DNA of 64,000 nt. Source: Plasmodium malariae. Taxonomy: Eukaryota; Apicomplexa; Aconoidasida; Haemosporida; Plasmodiidae. Location: positions 1,500,001 through 1,564,000 of the forward strand of contig NC_041782.1 in NCBI RefSeq assembly GCF_900090045.1, given 5' to 3'. The position numbers and the translations under genes were made by a program. Below the pieces are notes generated by a model that saw nothing but the letters and a program-made list of their open reading frames with translations, was not told the origin of the DNA and ran no database searches. Below, piece after piece: positions 31,502-43,039 of this stretch (its first letter is position 1; each line of letters starts with the position of its first letter).

Positions 31502-31899
31502 CGTAGATAGAGGGGATACCTGCCCGCGCATGAACAAATAGGTACGTACATACATATATATATGTATATATATTTGCGTACTCAAATGCACATCTAGATA
31601 CACACGTGCATCCTTGCATGCACAAATGCGTGTGCCTGCTTCTTCCCTATTTTACGAGCATCATGTGGTTAAAAAAAAATTTTTTTCTTCATTTTTGTGT
31701 GTATAAAAAAAAAATTATTTTGAAATTTGCGAAGCTGTTAACGGTGCTGCTAATAAGAATGAACAAAAAAAAAAAAAAAAAGTCTACATATACATACATG
31801 CATACATACATATGTATATATATACGCGTATAATTACATACGTACAATATACTTATGTATGCCCATATTTGAGGATACCCCCGCGTTTCCTTCCCATAG
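31502..31899. other. 3' region or alternative intron of the single-TM gene
   Basis: It contains a TA/GTAC microsatellite (31545-31575, 31785-31860) and short A/T runs. If the splice 31486 to 31900 is used, this is intronic; otherwise it is 3' UTR and spacer to the converging secreted-protein gene. Confidence 0.5.
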
Positions 31900-31919
31900 C
31901 GCGCAGTTCGGAGGATCTT

Positions 31920-32964
31920 CTACAAAATGAGGAAGCAGGGAACGTAATAGCTGTTGAGTGAATAATGATCATACATCTCATCAAAGAATTCTAACACTTT
32001 AGTAGTATCCCACCCTGAGTCAAATTTATCTAGAAAAACTTTTATGTAATCTACATTTTCAATATTCGTATCTCCTTTTTTATATGTTTTCATAAAGTTT
32101 CTGTATAATTCTGTTTCTTTAACATATTCGTTGAACGGACGATTCATCTTTAAATAAAATTCATTTAAACAATTCTCTATATGATTGAGATGACGAAACA
32201 TTATTTCTGGATCGAACTTGTATGTATTTAGTGTTAATTCTACATCATTTATAGGAATACCGAAATAATTTAAAAAAATGGTATCATGAGTGCTCTCTCT
32301 ACATCCTTCTATCTTGTCCTTGTATATTTCATCAATTTCGTATAACGGAAAAAATTGTTCTTCTATCGAGGTACAGAATTTATTGTACGTTAGCGTTTCT
32401 TCTAGAATAGGCTCAATAGCTCGAACCATGTGTAAAATCTGCAAGGGGGGAAAAATGGTTCAAAAGGGGTGAGGAGGTGGCAGAATGGTCAAATAGAGGA
32501 AGCATAAAGGGAGTAAACCAAACTGTTCACATGCATCCCATGAACATTCGTTAATTTACATATTGCAAACATAGTTATTGTGGCATTCTCGCTCCTTTTT
32601 TCGTCGCTCTTTCTTTTTTCAGCTTCCCACAGGCACGTACCGACTCTGAGATGCAGTTCAGAATGTTATTCTTCACATTTATAATATTCTTTAGCATACT
32701 AAATTTTAAATCCATAATAATTTTATCGTGAGCAATAGATAGGTCGACACTGTACACTCTTCTTTTAACTGTTTCAAAAGTAGATGCCTTTGATCCTTCA
32801 AGAGAGTTTAAAGATTCCTCCAAGAAATTATATGACTCTTTTTTTCTTGTTAAGTACAATTCATTATTTTGTTCATTTGCAGCTGTGTTACTATGTATAA
32901 CAGTCCGAGGTGAATGTAGTAGTAACACGAGGACTAGTGAAAAAGAAAGGCGTATGAAAAACAT
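31920..32964 (-). CDS. Small secreted protein, unknown function
   Basis: Two exons on the minus strand, 32964-32641 and 32438-31920, join in phase 0 (donor TCG|GTACGT, acceptor CCTTGCAG) to 280 residues. Residues 1-25 (MFFIRLSFSLVLVLLLHS...) are a clear signal peptide. The mature part is mostly helical and charged, with five well-spaced cysteines outside the leader (in NCISES, KFCTS, EGCRES, ENCLNE and PCFLIL), no TM segment and no GPI-like tail. This looks like a soluble secreted or micronemal/ookinete protein. I do not recognise the family. It converges with the single-TM gene; if that gene uses its downstream exon, the two coding regions overlap by 28 bp. Confidence 0.75.
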
Positions 32965-34333
32965 TTTTGCATTTATTCTTAAATTTCACTCAAAAGTGAA
33001 GGGTTAATCTATCTCAAGGAAGATGAATAGATATAGCTACATGCATAGGTATGTGTGCATATTTAAGAAAATAGCGCTCTTAAAAAAGGAGAAGTTCCGG
33101 AAAACTTTGTCTTCGCAGGAATGAAAAATTTACTGTATTAAACGGTATAATATAAAACAAAATAAAGCAAAATAAAATGGAATAAAACAAATTAAGACGC
33201 GGGGGTAGAAGCGAGAGAAGAAGAGGGGGACGAAGAGGATTGAGAAGAATCTGATTAAAACAACCACTTCAGCCCTTGTAAAGCACTTTTTTATTTTTAT
33301 GATTTGCAATTTTTGCAGTTTTTATGCTTAGCAATATTTGTATGTGCATTGGGGGCAGCAGCACTAGAGCATGCGTACTTAAGAGCAAAAATATAGCTAA
33401 GCTCACGGTACACGGTAATATACGTGAGTGATATATCTATACACATTAACGAGTAAAATTTTCAAAATAATAAACACATGCTCAATATTTACTTTTTTTG
33501 CCACTTGGCACCTTTAACTGTTTTCTATTCATATAATTGCACCTTCAAAAAGGACAAAAAAGGAAAAGAAAAGAAAAAAAAAAAAAAAAAAAAAAAATAT
33601 GAGCATTATAATGTTGAGCATCTTTCAAAAAGAGGCAGAACAAAAAAACATGAACCTTTTTAAAATATGAAAAGACAAACATAATACAGTTTTGTTCTAT
33701 GTGCATCCTCTTTTTTTTTTTTTTTTTTTTCCTTTTTTTTAACATTTGCATGCTCTATAAAAATGTATACATAAGTTCGTTAAGCTGTATTAAGTGTATA
33801 CTCATTCACCCTGCCTAGTAGTAAGTTTACATAAACGAAGAACAAATAATGCTACTCTACACACACGAAGAAAGAGCTAAAGCTGCTTTTGCCATGTGCT
33901 AACTATAATGTGGTAAAGTCGTTTGACGGAAAGACGTACGTATATTTATAATACCCATAAAATATAAAGCCATTTCGATCATTTCACATATATGTGAAAA
34001 AATAAAAGAAAAAATGGGAAAAAAAAAAAAAGGAAAAAATGAAAAAGAAAGAAAAAGAAAAAGCAAAATCTCTTTATGAAAGGGTTGAAAAATTGTTTTG
34101 TGTGACATTTTGCATGTTTTTCTTTTTTTTCTTTATTTCTTATTTTCTTTTTTTTCTTTATTCCTCCTTTGTGTCCCTACATTTTGTTGATGTCGAATCA
34201 GTACAGCAGAGTTGTAAAAGGGCATTAACAAAAAAAACTTCTCTTTTATGATATTCTTTAAAATTCATTTTCTCACTGCAACTGAGACTTGGACTAAAGC
34301 TTTGATTGTAATTGCAGTTGATATTACTTTACT

Positions 34334-34365
<32 letters not shown>

Positions 34366-35118
34366 AGTCCTTTGAAATTATTTTTCGAAAACGCGCATGC
34401 ACGTATGTACAAAAATATATGCATATATATGCATGTACTTAGTACTCCGTCTTCTTCACAAAAAATGGCCTAAAAAAGATAAAATTTCCACTTAATAATA
34501 TATGAAAGAAAAAGGAAAATAGTGCAATAACTGGAATTCGTAATTTATATATTATTACTATTACATATATATATCTATATATATATCTATATATATCTAT
34601 ATATATATTTATATATATTTATATATATTTATATATATCTATATATATATTTATATATATTTATATATATTTATATATATAATTTAGCGTTTTCCATCCC
34701 CAAATAATGTTTTACTTGAAGCACAGGATGTCTTCATCGTATTAAATTTAATTTTGCTGAGAAAGTGGGACGTTCTGACTTAATTTATTGAATTTTATTC
34801 TTTTTATTTCTTCAATTTTTTCTTTTCTTTTTCTTGATTTTTTTCTTCTTTCTTCTTTTTTTTTTTTTTTTTCCCCCCCCTACCCCCCGCTTTTAAATAT
34901 CTTTATTTTTGCTCCTTTTAAAATAATCTATAGAACTGTTTATCGCGCTACAGAATTGAATGCTAAGATAAAAAGGGACTAAGCAAAAATTTAAATCCGG
35001 CTAAAGTTACACAGAAATTATGTTCTTTTTTCTTAAAATTTGCGATGAAGTCGATGTAATGTTACATATTGTATGTATGCATTATGTATATAATTTATTT
35101 ATGTAATGTATAAATATG

Positions 35119-35157
<39 letters not shown>

Positions 35158-35802
35158 AATCCATTAAATTATTATTTTTTTTTTTTTTTAACGCAGTAAG
35201 AAGCGTTGTTATACTTTTTTTGAAAAATTGTAATCTTTATTTCTTTTCATTTTTGTCTGTTCATTTTGCTTTTTTTTTCCTACTTGTTCGTTTACTTTGC
35301 TTTTTCTTTTTTCTTCCTTTTTTGTTCATTTTGCTTTTTTTTTTTTCGTTTTTTTCTTGCTTTGTTTTCTCCTTCCTTTTCCTTTTTTCCCCATATGGCA
35401 ATAAAATGCTACGTTTCAATTTTAAAGCTGCGTTAACAAAATTTCGACGTACAACATGAATTACTTAATTGCTCATTTCAGGTTGTATATATGTATATAC
35501 ATATATATGTATACATATATATGTATACTTATATTTTACTTATGTTTGTATATGTACATGACTACTCGTTATCAGCGTAAAAGTATTTGGCTCCAGTGAT
35601 CGTTTATTTTTAAATTTTGAAAAAAAAGTATATTGCAGTACGGAAAAGTATGCAACATTGTAACTGCTCAATTGCGCACTCGAAGTAGTTAGGTCGTAAC
35701 TACGCTGGTTAAGCCTTAATATATTCTGTAGTCCCATTTTTGGGAGGCGTTCGTGTTAACACTGATGTCCGTAACACTCAGAAAAAAATAAAATAAAATA
35801 AA

Positions 35803-35856
<54 letters not shown>

Positions 35857-36009
35857 GTATATACATTTACACAGGTATATACATTTACACAGAAGTATAC
35901 ATTCATACACACGTATATACATTTACACAGAAGTATACATTCATACACAGGTATATACATTTACACAGAAGTATACATTCATACACACGTATACACTAAC
36001 GCTGAAGCA
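32965..36009. other. Divergent intergenic region with coding-like islands
   Basis: This 3-kb head-to-head region has a G/A-rich patch (33197-33250), poly-A/T runs (33573-33598, 33709-33730, 34328-34361, 34852-34872), TATATC/TATATT microsatellite (34563-34682), (TA)n (35117-35153, 35803-35852) and an 18-bp array up to the next start (35838-36000). Two GC-richer islands (34190-34420 and 34685-34780) look partly coding on the plus strand and are discussed in findings; no closed model was obtained. Confidence 0.5.
35838..35998. repeat. 18-bp tandem repeat in the 5' leader of the RING gene
   Basis: Alternating units TATATACATTTACACAGG/GA and AGTATACATTCATACAC. It ends only about 10 bp before the ATG at 36010, so it is probably transcribed. 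Confidence 0.92.
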
Positions 36010-37155
36010 ATGAACGCGTTTGCAAGTGGCCCAGGGAACTATCGGAACAGAACCTTGAACGTAACATCAAAATGTTTGAACATAAATTATAATATAAAGA
36101 CCATAGAAGATGGTGCATCTATTTTTTGCCCCCAGTGTAATATCCCTTTTAACTCGAAGATAAGAATAAATCCATGCTACCATATTATTTGTAATAAGTG
36201 TTATGAGCTATGTGTACAACAACAGAGTTGTTTATTATGTAACAGTGAAATAAACGATGTCGATTTTATTTTTATAAATGATAAAATTTTTATATGTCCA
36301 TATAACGATTGTAAGAAAGGCTATTTCAATGAAAAGAGTTATAACTACCATATATATTTTAAACACCAATTTTTAAAAGAAAATAAATTGCGCATGGATG
36401 ATAGTAGAAGTAGAAGTAGTAGAAGTAGAAGTAGTCGAAGTAGAAGTAGTAGTAGTAGAAGTAGTAGTATTAGTGATTCACAGCATGGCATAGATGGATT
36501 ATCATTAACATCTCCTAGTAACGAAATGGGGAGAAATAATGTTTTCATCCCTTCTAGTAGTAGCAATATAGTAGGATACAATACCGGTGATATAAGTAAT
36601 AAAGAATTAATATATGAACAAAGAAAAAATAATATGAACAATTACTACAACGATATAGGAAGAGGAAACAATGTAAACGTAACAGAAGGGAAGAAAGATT
36701 CCTTTCCTATGGAAAAAACTAATACAACCATGATGATGATGATGATGATGAAAAATCAAATGCAAGAAAATAATTTTAACGTTAATAGTACAGTTCCGGA
36801 CAGCAGCTTTGCTAGTGGTGCAACTCGTACAAATAAAGAGGAACCGATAATTGGTAGTTACAACGGTAGTAGTGCTGCTAATGCTAGCGGCCTTGATGCT
36901 GGAGGTACGAATGCTAGCTGCAGTGGTTTTAGAGGAGCTAGTGCTAATGCTAGTCTATGTGCCACCAGTTTAAATGATAACTTCACTAACCAAGTTCAAA
37001 TTGTAGACAAATGGAATTACACTGGCTTTCCTTTCAAATCGAACTTCAACTCCTTTAATATTCCATCAGATGAAAATATACCCGCTAAAGCGAATAACGA
37101 AAGCAGTAAGGATAATCAAGGGGATGATTATGACAACCTGGAGGATTTGATGTGA
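36010..37155 (+). CDS. RING finger plus C2H2 protein, Hakai/CBLL1-like E3 ubiquitin ligase
   Basis: The 381-residue protein has a compact N-terminal RING at about residues 40-80. The pattern is FCPQCNIPF, then PCYHIICNKCYELC and CLLCNSEI, giving the C-C-C-H-C-C-C-C spacing. A C2H2-type element follows directly (FICPYNDCKKGYF then YNYHIYFKH, residues ~97-118). The RING immediately followed by a CxxxxC...HxxxxH element is the signature arrangement of Hakai (CBLL1), a ubiquitin ligase and a subunit of the m6A mRNA methylation writer complex in animals and plants. The rest (120-381) is low-complexity Ser-Arg repeat, poly-Met, Asn/Ser/Ala-rich, with an acidic end. Role in ubiquitination or m6A writing is inference from the domain order. 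The ATG sits just after a minisatellite. Confidence 0.8.
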   Translation: MNAFASGPGNYRNRTLNVTSKCLNINYNIKTIEDGASIFCPQCNIPFNSKIRINPCYHIICNKCYELCVQQQSCLLCNSEINDVDFIFINDKIFICPYNDCKKGYFNEKSYNYHIYFKHQFLKENKLRMDDSRSRSSRSRSSRSRSSSSRSSSISDSQHGIDGLSLTSPSNEMGRNNVFIPSSSSNIVGYNTGDISNKELIYEQRKNNMNNYYNDIGRGNNVNVTEGKKDSFPMEKTNTTMMMMMMMKNQMQENNFNVNSTVPDSSFASGATRTNKEEPIIGSYNGSSAANASGLDAGGTNASCSGFRGASANASLCATSLNDNFTNQVQIVDKWNYTGFPFKSNFNSFNIPSDENIPAKANNESSKDNQGDDYDNLEDLM

Positions 37156-37502
37156 GAAGAAGTCATATTATGCCGCTGGTATTAGTTTCTTAGGGAGAAT
37201 GAACGGGAGTCTTTAAGTTTTGAGTGAATCTCCATTGTGGAGTACAGTGTCTATATATATATATATACATATGTACGTGTATGGTATTATATGCATATGT
37301 ATGTGCATGGTTATATATGTACGTGTATGGTTTTAGATTACATCCATTTCATACACATATTTGGAAGTAAGTTTATAATCGCGCTGATGAAGAAACAGGC
37401 AAAGCACTAATGCACCTAGTTTTTGTTTTATGTTAAAAAGTGTATTATAGGAAGAGGAAACAAACAGAAAAAATATAATAAAAAATAAAATAAATTTTTG
37501 CT
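37156..37502. other. Short tail-to-tail spacer
   Basis: AT-rich sequence between the stop of the RING gene and the last exon of the converging transporter gene, with GTATGTGTATGG-type microsatellite at 37250-37335. Confidence 0.6.
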
Positions 37503-40500
37503 CTAATCCGTAAAGATGTACTTCCTTTTGTCATGGCAGAACATCGGAGTGGATGGAATGACGATCTTTTGCGGCTTGTAGTGATCTAAAAATTGGGAAT
37601 TAGGGAAAGGAAAATGGGAAAATGAAAGAAGGGAAAGCAAAAAAAATGCACATATGTGTATGTGTACATATACATGGGCGTATTTTGTGCGTGTGTATTT
37701 ATGTGTGTTCTATGGTGAAACGATCAATTGACACTCGATACTCGGGAAGAAAGCCAAAGCGTGCAGCTGTTTGAGGAGGCTTTCCAATAAGGAGCTGTGT
37801 GAATCCATTTGCTCTTATGTGCATGTGCGCGCATGTTTGTTTTTGTTTTTTTGTGCGTATTTTGTATACTTATTTTTGCATGTTTATTCTTTATGCATAT
37901 CCATTATGCATTTCCTTTGTGCTTATTACGTTTTGCTTTTTTTCGTTTATCTCATTTTTTTATCTAATTTTTTTTTTTTTTTTTTTTTTTTTTTTGTGCT
38001 TCCGTTCTTTTTGCATGGGCGTACCCTTGAGGAGGTTGTTGAGGAGGAGGGCGAAGGAACCGAGGAAAATCATGAGTATGGAGATCAACTCGATGGTGAA
38101 ACTAAAGGTGCTGTCGAAAACATCAAGCATGTCGATAAAATACTCCTTGGTGTTATAGATTATAATAACAATTAACATTGATGAGTTTACATATTTAAAA
38201 AAGAAATTCCAAAAAAAAGGAATATATTTCTGTTCACTACCAGACATGGCAATGTTCATATTTTTTCTTAAAATTTCTAAATTGCCAATATATAACCAAT
38301 ATAAGCATTTTTTTAAAATATTAACTTTGTTATACTCAGTTAATATGCAATTATTGTAATCATTTAAATTTCTCAATTTCCGTTCTTTTATTTTTTTCAT
38401 TACTTCAACATAAGAAGTCAGAATAGTAATTATATTTAATATAATCCCAATGATTAATAGATCAATCCAAATATTTTTTTTTTTTAAATATATTATAAAC
38501 ATTAAAGGTAGTATAATGATCCATGTAATAAAGTTAAGTATGCAAGAAATTATACCACACTGTGTCATTTGTATTCTTAAACCAAAAAACCAGGACGAAT
38601 ATATTATTTGAACTGATATGATAAATATTAAAAAACTCCTGTACAAGGAATATAAAATTATTTCACTTACAATATTATTGTTCCTTTTAAAGTCAACTAT
38701 ATGTAATATCGTAAATATATATATCACTAAAAAGAGCAGGAAAGTCCCATAGTTTTTAAGCATATTGTTATTTATTTTTGAAATAAAATTTGAAGTAAAA
38801 ATTGTAGCAGAATTTGAAAAAATATTTGTAGATCCTTTTTTTTTGTTTTCCAGACCCCAACATATGGTCCCTTCTTCATTATAATTCTCCTGTTTCTTTT
38901 TTAGTAATTCCGAACTGTTCATCCCCATGTTTTTGCCTCTAACCTTTTCAGTACTTGTTCTTGACTGACCCTCGTCTGATTGTACTCGTTTCTCCATCCC
39001 TGGTGAAGAAGCGGAGGAAGAAGCGGAGGAAGACGCGGCGGAAGAATCATTGGAAAAGTCGGTAGAGGAGGACACAGTGTAACAATCTGAGTAAGATCCA
39101 TTAGAGGCCGCGTTGTTGTCAATGTCCGCTTGTGTATAAATAGCCTCAAGTTTCCCCCCGTTCATGTATTTCATTTGATGACTGTCCAATTCATTTCTGA
39201 CCGTGTGCATGTCTTTTTCAAAAAAGCTTTCCTCTGAATTTAAGTTTACCCTATCACCATAGTAATAGTCATATGAACGAATTTGAGCCCGTTTGGGGCT
39301 TGTAGCCAGGGAATCATTTTTTGAATATTCACTTATGAATAGGCTACTCTGTCTGGACATGTAGTACGAGCTTTCCGTGCTTTGTCTTCTTCCGTTATGT
39401 TCTTTCCTTCTTTCATTTTTTTCATATTTTTGCCTCTTTTGCTCTTTCCTTCTTCTCTTTTCCTCACGCTTTCGTCGCGTTTGTCCATGTTCCTCCCCTT
39501 TCATTCTCCGCGTCCTTCTCTTCCTTCTCTTTTCTCCGTCCTTTTTGATGCCCTTGAAACTTATGGTCTTGCGCGACGAAGATGTCCGTTGTTGCTGTTG
39601 GTAAATCTGCTTGACCTGTTCAGAATTTTTTTTTTTTTTTTTTTTTAAAAAGTTTACATTTAAGGGGAATATTTTTTTCCACCCAGAGTTGTTGCTCACC
39701 CGATTACTCTCTTTGTTGCGGTTCGAATATTTTTTTGTTGTTGTGTTCCTCTTTCTATTAGAAGAAAAAGAAGAAGAGGGACCAGACTTTCCATTAGACA
39801 TGGCTGTTGAGCGCATTGAGTCAAGTTTTTCATATTTCTTAACTAGGGACTTATAGGAGTATATTTTTTTTTCTTGGTCCGAGTTGTAGGTACAACTATT
39901 TTTTTTTCTTTTTTTTTCATATAAGATATTGAACGGACCTAACAATTGCATTAACACAATAAAAATAGTAGAAAAAAGAAATGAGTAGGAGCTAAAAAAC
40001 AAGCATAGTTTTTGCCATACTGCATACATATCTCCATATTTTTTCGGAAAAAAATATTTCCCTCTTTTTGTTCCTTCACTTAAAGTATGTAACATATTTG
40101 CATAAGTATTACATTTCATAAAATTAAAATTTTTAATATTTGTAAAATTTAAATTATACAAGTAATATTCATGTGCTTCATTTTTAAGGTAGAAATACAT
40201 GTTTAATATATAAAAGGCGAAGGTATATAAACTAATTTTCAAAATGTTCGTATTCGTATGAAAGTAAGAAGCAAATGTACTTAGGATAAAAATGGAAGAG
40301 CTTCTTGCTAGAGTCCCATATAAAAAAATGGTAAGCTTTACAAACCCAACTTCTTTAAAAATAAGTATAATTTCTTCGTATATTTTTTTCTGTTGAGGAA
40401 TATAAAAGAAAAAAGCATTCATAATAACAACAGACTTAGTTGTAATCCAATTTATAATTATTACAAAAATGAAAAATTTGAACACTCGGAAATTCTCTTT

Positions 40501-41283
40501 TAGCAATAGGAAATAACAAAAAAAGATAAATATTGTAGATATTAAAATTAAATATATATAATTCTCTTTATTACTTATAAACCATAAATTTTCGTAAAAG
40601 TTGACTATTACTTCATCATTGAAAGATATACATTGATTTAATGATTCTATATATACTGTATTAGGTAAAGATGAACAGTCCTTTTCTCTATTTGTTAAGT
40701 CGATAAATAATTTTGTCATTCCAAACTTTCTTTCTTCTCTTCTATTAGACAATCTTATAATATTTTGTAATAACTCAATTGAAAAATTACAAATCTCTTT
40801 TGCGCAAAATGTTATAGTACCAAATAAAGAAAATATGCTCAAAATACCCATATGAGGAGATAACATCCTACATGATTTTACATAATTTCCTTGAGATACT
40901 AGACCCAAACATTGATGAAATATAAATAATGGAAATGCATATACAATATAGAGGAAGGAATATACAATTGTTAATGATTCCGGGGAATAAAAAATATTAT
41001 TATTATAATGGTTACAAGATTGCCATCCTGAATTATCGCATATCACTACAACACAACAAAGTAAAAAAAAAGTTCCTCCCCATCCTAGTTGTACTCGACC
41101 AGTTACAATATTCTTAGTCTCTGTTTTATTTTCTATATATGAATATCTATTCTCATTTTTCAGTTTTGCAAAATAATCTGTGTCTTTAAACCAGTTATAA
41201 CTTTCTTTTAATAAATTCTTTTTAAATAGCGCAATGGACTCTTTCTCTATCTCGTTTTTCATACACAGCTCTTCTTTTTTCAT
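37503..41283 (-). CDS. Neurotransmitter:sodium symporter (SNF/SLC6)-like transporter
   Basis: Exons are 41283-38025 and 37585-37503, joined in phase 1 (donor AAGG|GTACGC; acceptor TTTTTAG), giving 1113 residues ending RKYIFTD. The SNF plan is visible. The first segment is GRVQLGWGGTFFLLCC, then SLTIVYSFLYIVYAFPLFIF for TM2. A cysteine-containing extracellular loop precedes TM4. Near the C-terminus YWLYIGNLEILRKNMNIAMSG then PFFWNFFFKYVNSSMLIV matches the W.YG..R...DI..M.G and WK..SP..L pattern around TM10-TM11. About 12-14 hydrophobic segments occur. Between the eighth and ninth lies a ~370-residue hydrophilic insert, rich in Arg/Lys/Glu then Ser. The classical Na1/GxGNxWRFP motif is not intact (CDNSGWQS instead), so substrate and ion coupling are unknown. 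It is probably an amino-acid or amine transporter. The ATG at 41283 is the first in frame. Confidence 0.72.
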
Positions 41284-43004
41284 ACCTCCAAAATCTTTTA
41301 TTAAAAACGGTGCTACAACTTGCTTCCCCGTTAGCACGCATACAGGCGTTTCTATTAGGTTACGTTACTTCGTTTTCTCACGTTACTTCGTTTTCTCACG
41401 TTACTTCTTTTTCTCACGTTACTTCTTTTTCTCACGTTACTTCGTTTTCCTATGTTACTTCCTTTTTTTACTTTTATTACTTCTCTTTCTTTTCTTCCGT
41501 TCTGGTTAGTTCTCCTGCTTCATATTTGTTGCTAGACCGTGATTTATATATGAACACGTACATGTAAAATTTTATACTTTTTTACGAAATTTTAAAAGTT
41601 TTGTATATTGTAGCGTAAAAAAGGGAGGAAATTTTTTCCTACTGTTGCACACACCTTTTGTGATCAGTGTTAAAAGTACGGTAAAAGTTTTTTTTTTTTT
41701 TTTTTTTTTTTATCACATAATTTTTTTTTATTGCTTGTTCATATTTTTTTTTTAAGTGACCTTTCTAACTACATCAAAAGTTAATACTACTGTTTAGTGG
41801 CTTCTTAGAAAAATAGTAATAAAATAGGAAGACAGCATGTTTTAACGTAAAAATTATATAAGGGGAATTTTCTTTTTCTTTTTTTTAAAAAAAAACGTCT
41901 AGTGAACAAGTGGAGATTCCTTGCGTTTATTTCTGAAAGACAATCAGGAAAAAAAAAAAAAAAGCGAAGAAGCAAAAATGCAAAAAAACAACAAACAAAC
42001 AAACAAACAAGCAAATTCATCCACACGCAGACTCCCCATATTCATGCACTGCATGTATGTACAACTACTCATGGAACAATTTCCTTTCCTTGTATGTAAA
42101 GGGAAAAAAAGCGAGCGGTGGTATGTAACTCTATATAATCAAATCACAATGTAGAAATCTACTACTTACAATGATATAAATTACTTTAGGTGTTTTTGAC
42201 TAAAAATTTGTTCATTCTACATGTATAAACAGTTCATGCGATTTTACCCAAACATTAATGAAGTTGACTACACACATATACATACACACCCATATACACA
42301 CACACACATACATACATACAGAAATTCCTTTTTATATACACATGTCTGTATATGTTTAATTTATATAAATAAAACAGGGAACTTTAAATAGCCAAACAAA
42401 AGGAAACAACGTAAAAGAAAAAGTCAGCATGCCTTAAATTCTGTTGCTCTACGTTACTAATAAATGACAAACCAAAGAAACGTTTTGAGAGCAAAATATA
42501 CAAAATGAAGATTAAATTCTTTTATTTTCCTTTTTTTTATTTTTTTTTTTAAATATTTAATTAAAAATTTAAGAACTGTTTAAATGAAAAGAAAAAACAT
42601 ACAATTTTTCAATGTACTACCATCCTTTATATAAGTTATTCATAATGAAATTTAAAAAAAAAAGGGTTAATAGGTATGAGTACTCATGTATATCTGCATA
42701 AATAAATAAATATACATATGTAAATATATATATTTATATATATAAGTACGTTTGTGCATGTGTACACAAGTACTATGGTCACACTTGTAAAATAAAAGAC
42801 AAGTAAAATGGACTAAAACTGCACCCTCTCACTTCAAAATATCTTTCTGTACATGTACACGTACATGTAAAAATATATACATATCTATTAAAAATATATA
42901 TATAAATTAAAAAGGAAATATAGAAATACAATTATTCAATTAAAAATTAAGTTTACAATTATATATCACCTTGATTATTTGGTGTTTCTTTCTTTCTTTC
43001 TTTC

Positions 43005-43035
<31 letters not shown>

Positions 43036-43039
43036 GACT
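41284..43039. other. Upstream region of the transporter and 3' region of the CCCH gene
   Basis: It holds an 18-bp array just upstream of the transporter ATG (41361-41470), poly-T (41690-41712), poly-A (41949-41964), CA/TACA microsatellite (42270-42325), TA-rich patches and a CTTT run ending in T28 (42985-43032) that abuts the stop of the CCCH gene. No supported exon. Confidence 0.6.
41361..41470. repeat. 18-bp tandem repeat (ACTTCGTTTTCTCACGTT)
   Basis: Six copies with G/T variation (CGTTTTC or CTTTTTC), about 80 bp upstream of the transporter ATG and probably in its 5' leader. Confidence 0.94.

Noticed and set aside
39377..39856. Plus-strand Leu/Phe/Ser-rich frames inside the transporter
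   Set aside because: Complement of the Arg/Lys/Glu-rich insert of the transporter; typical shadow frames.
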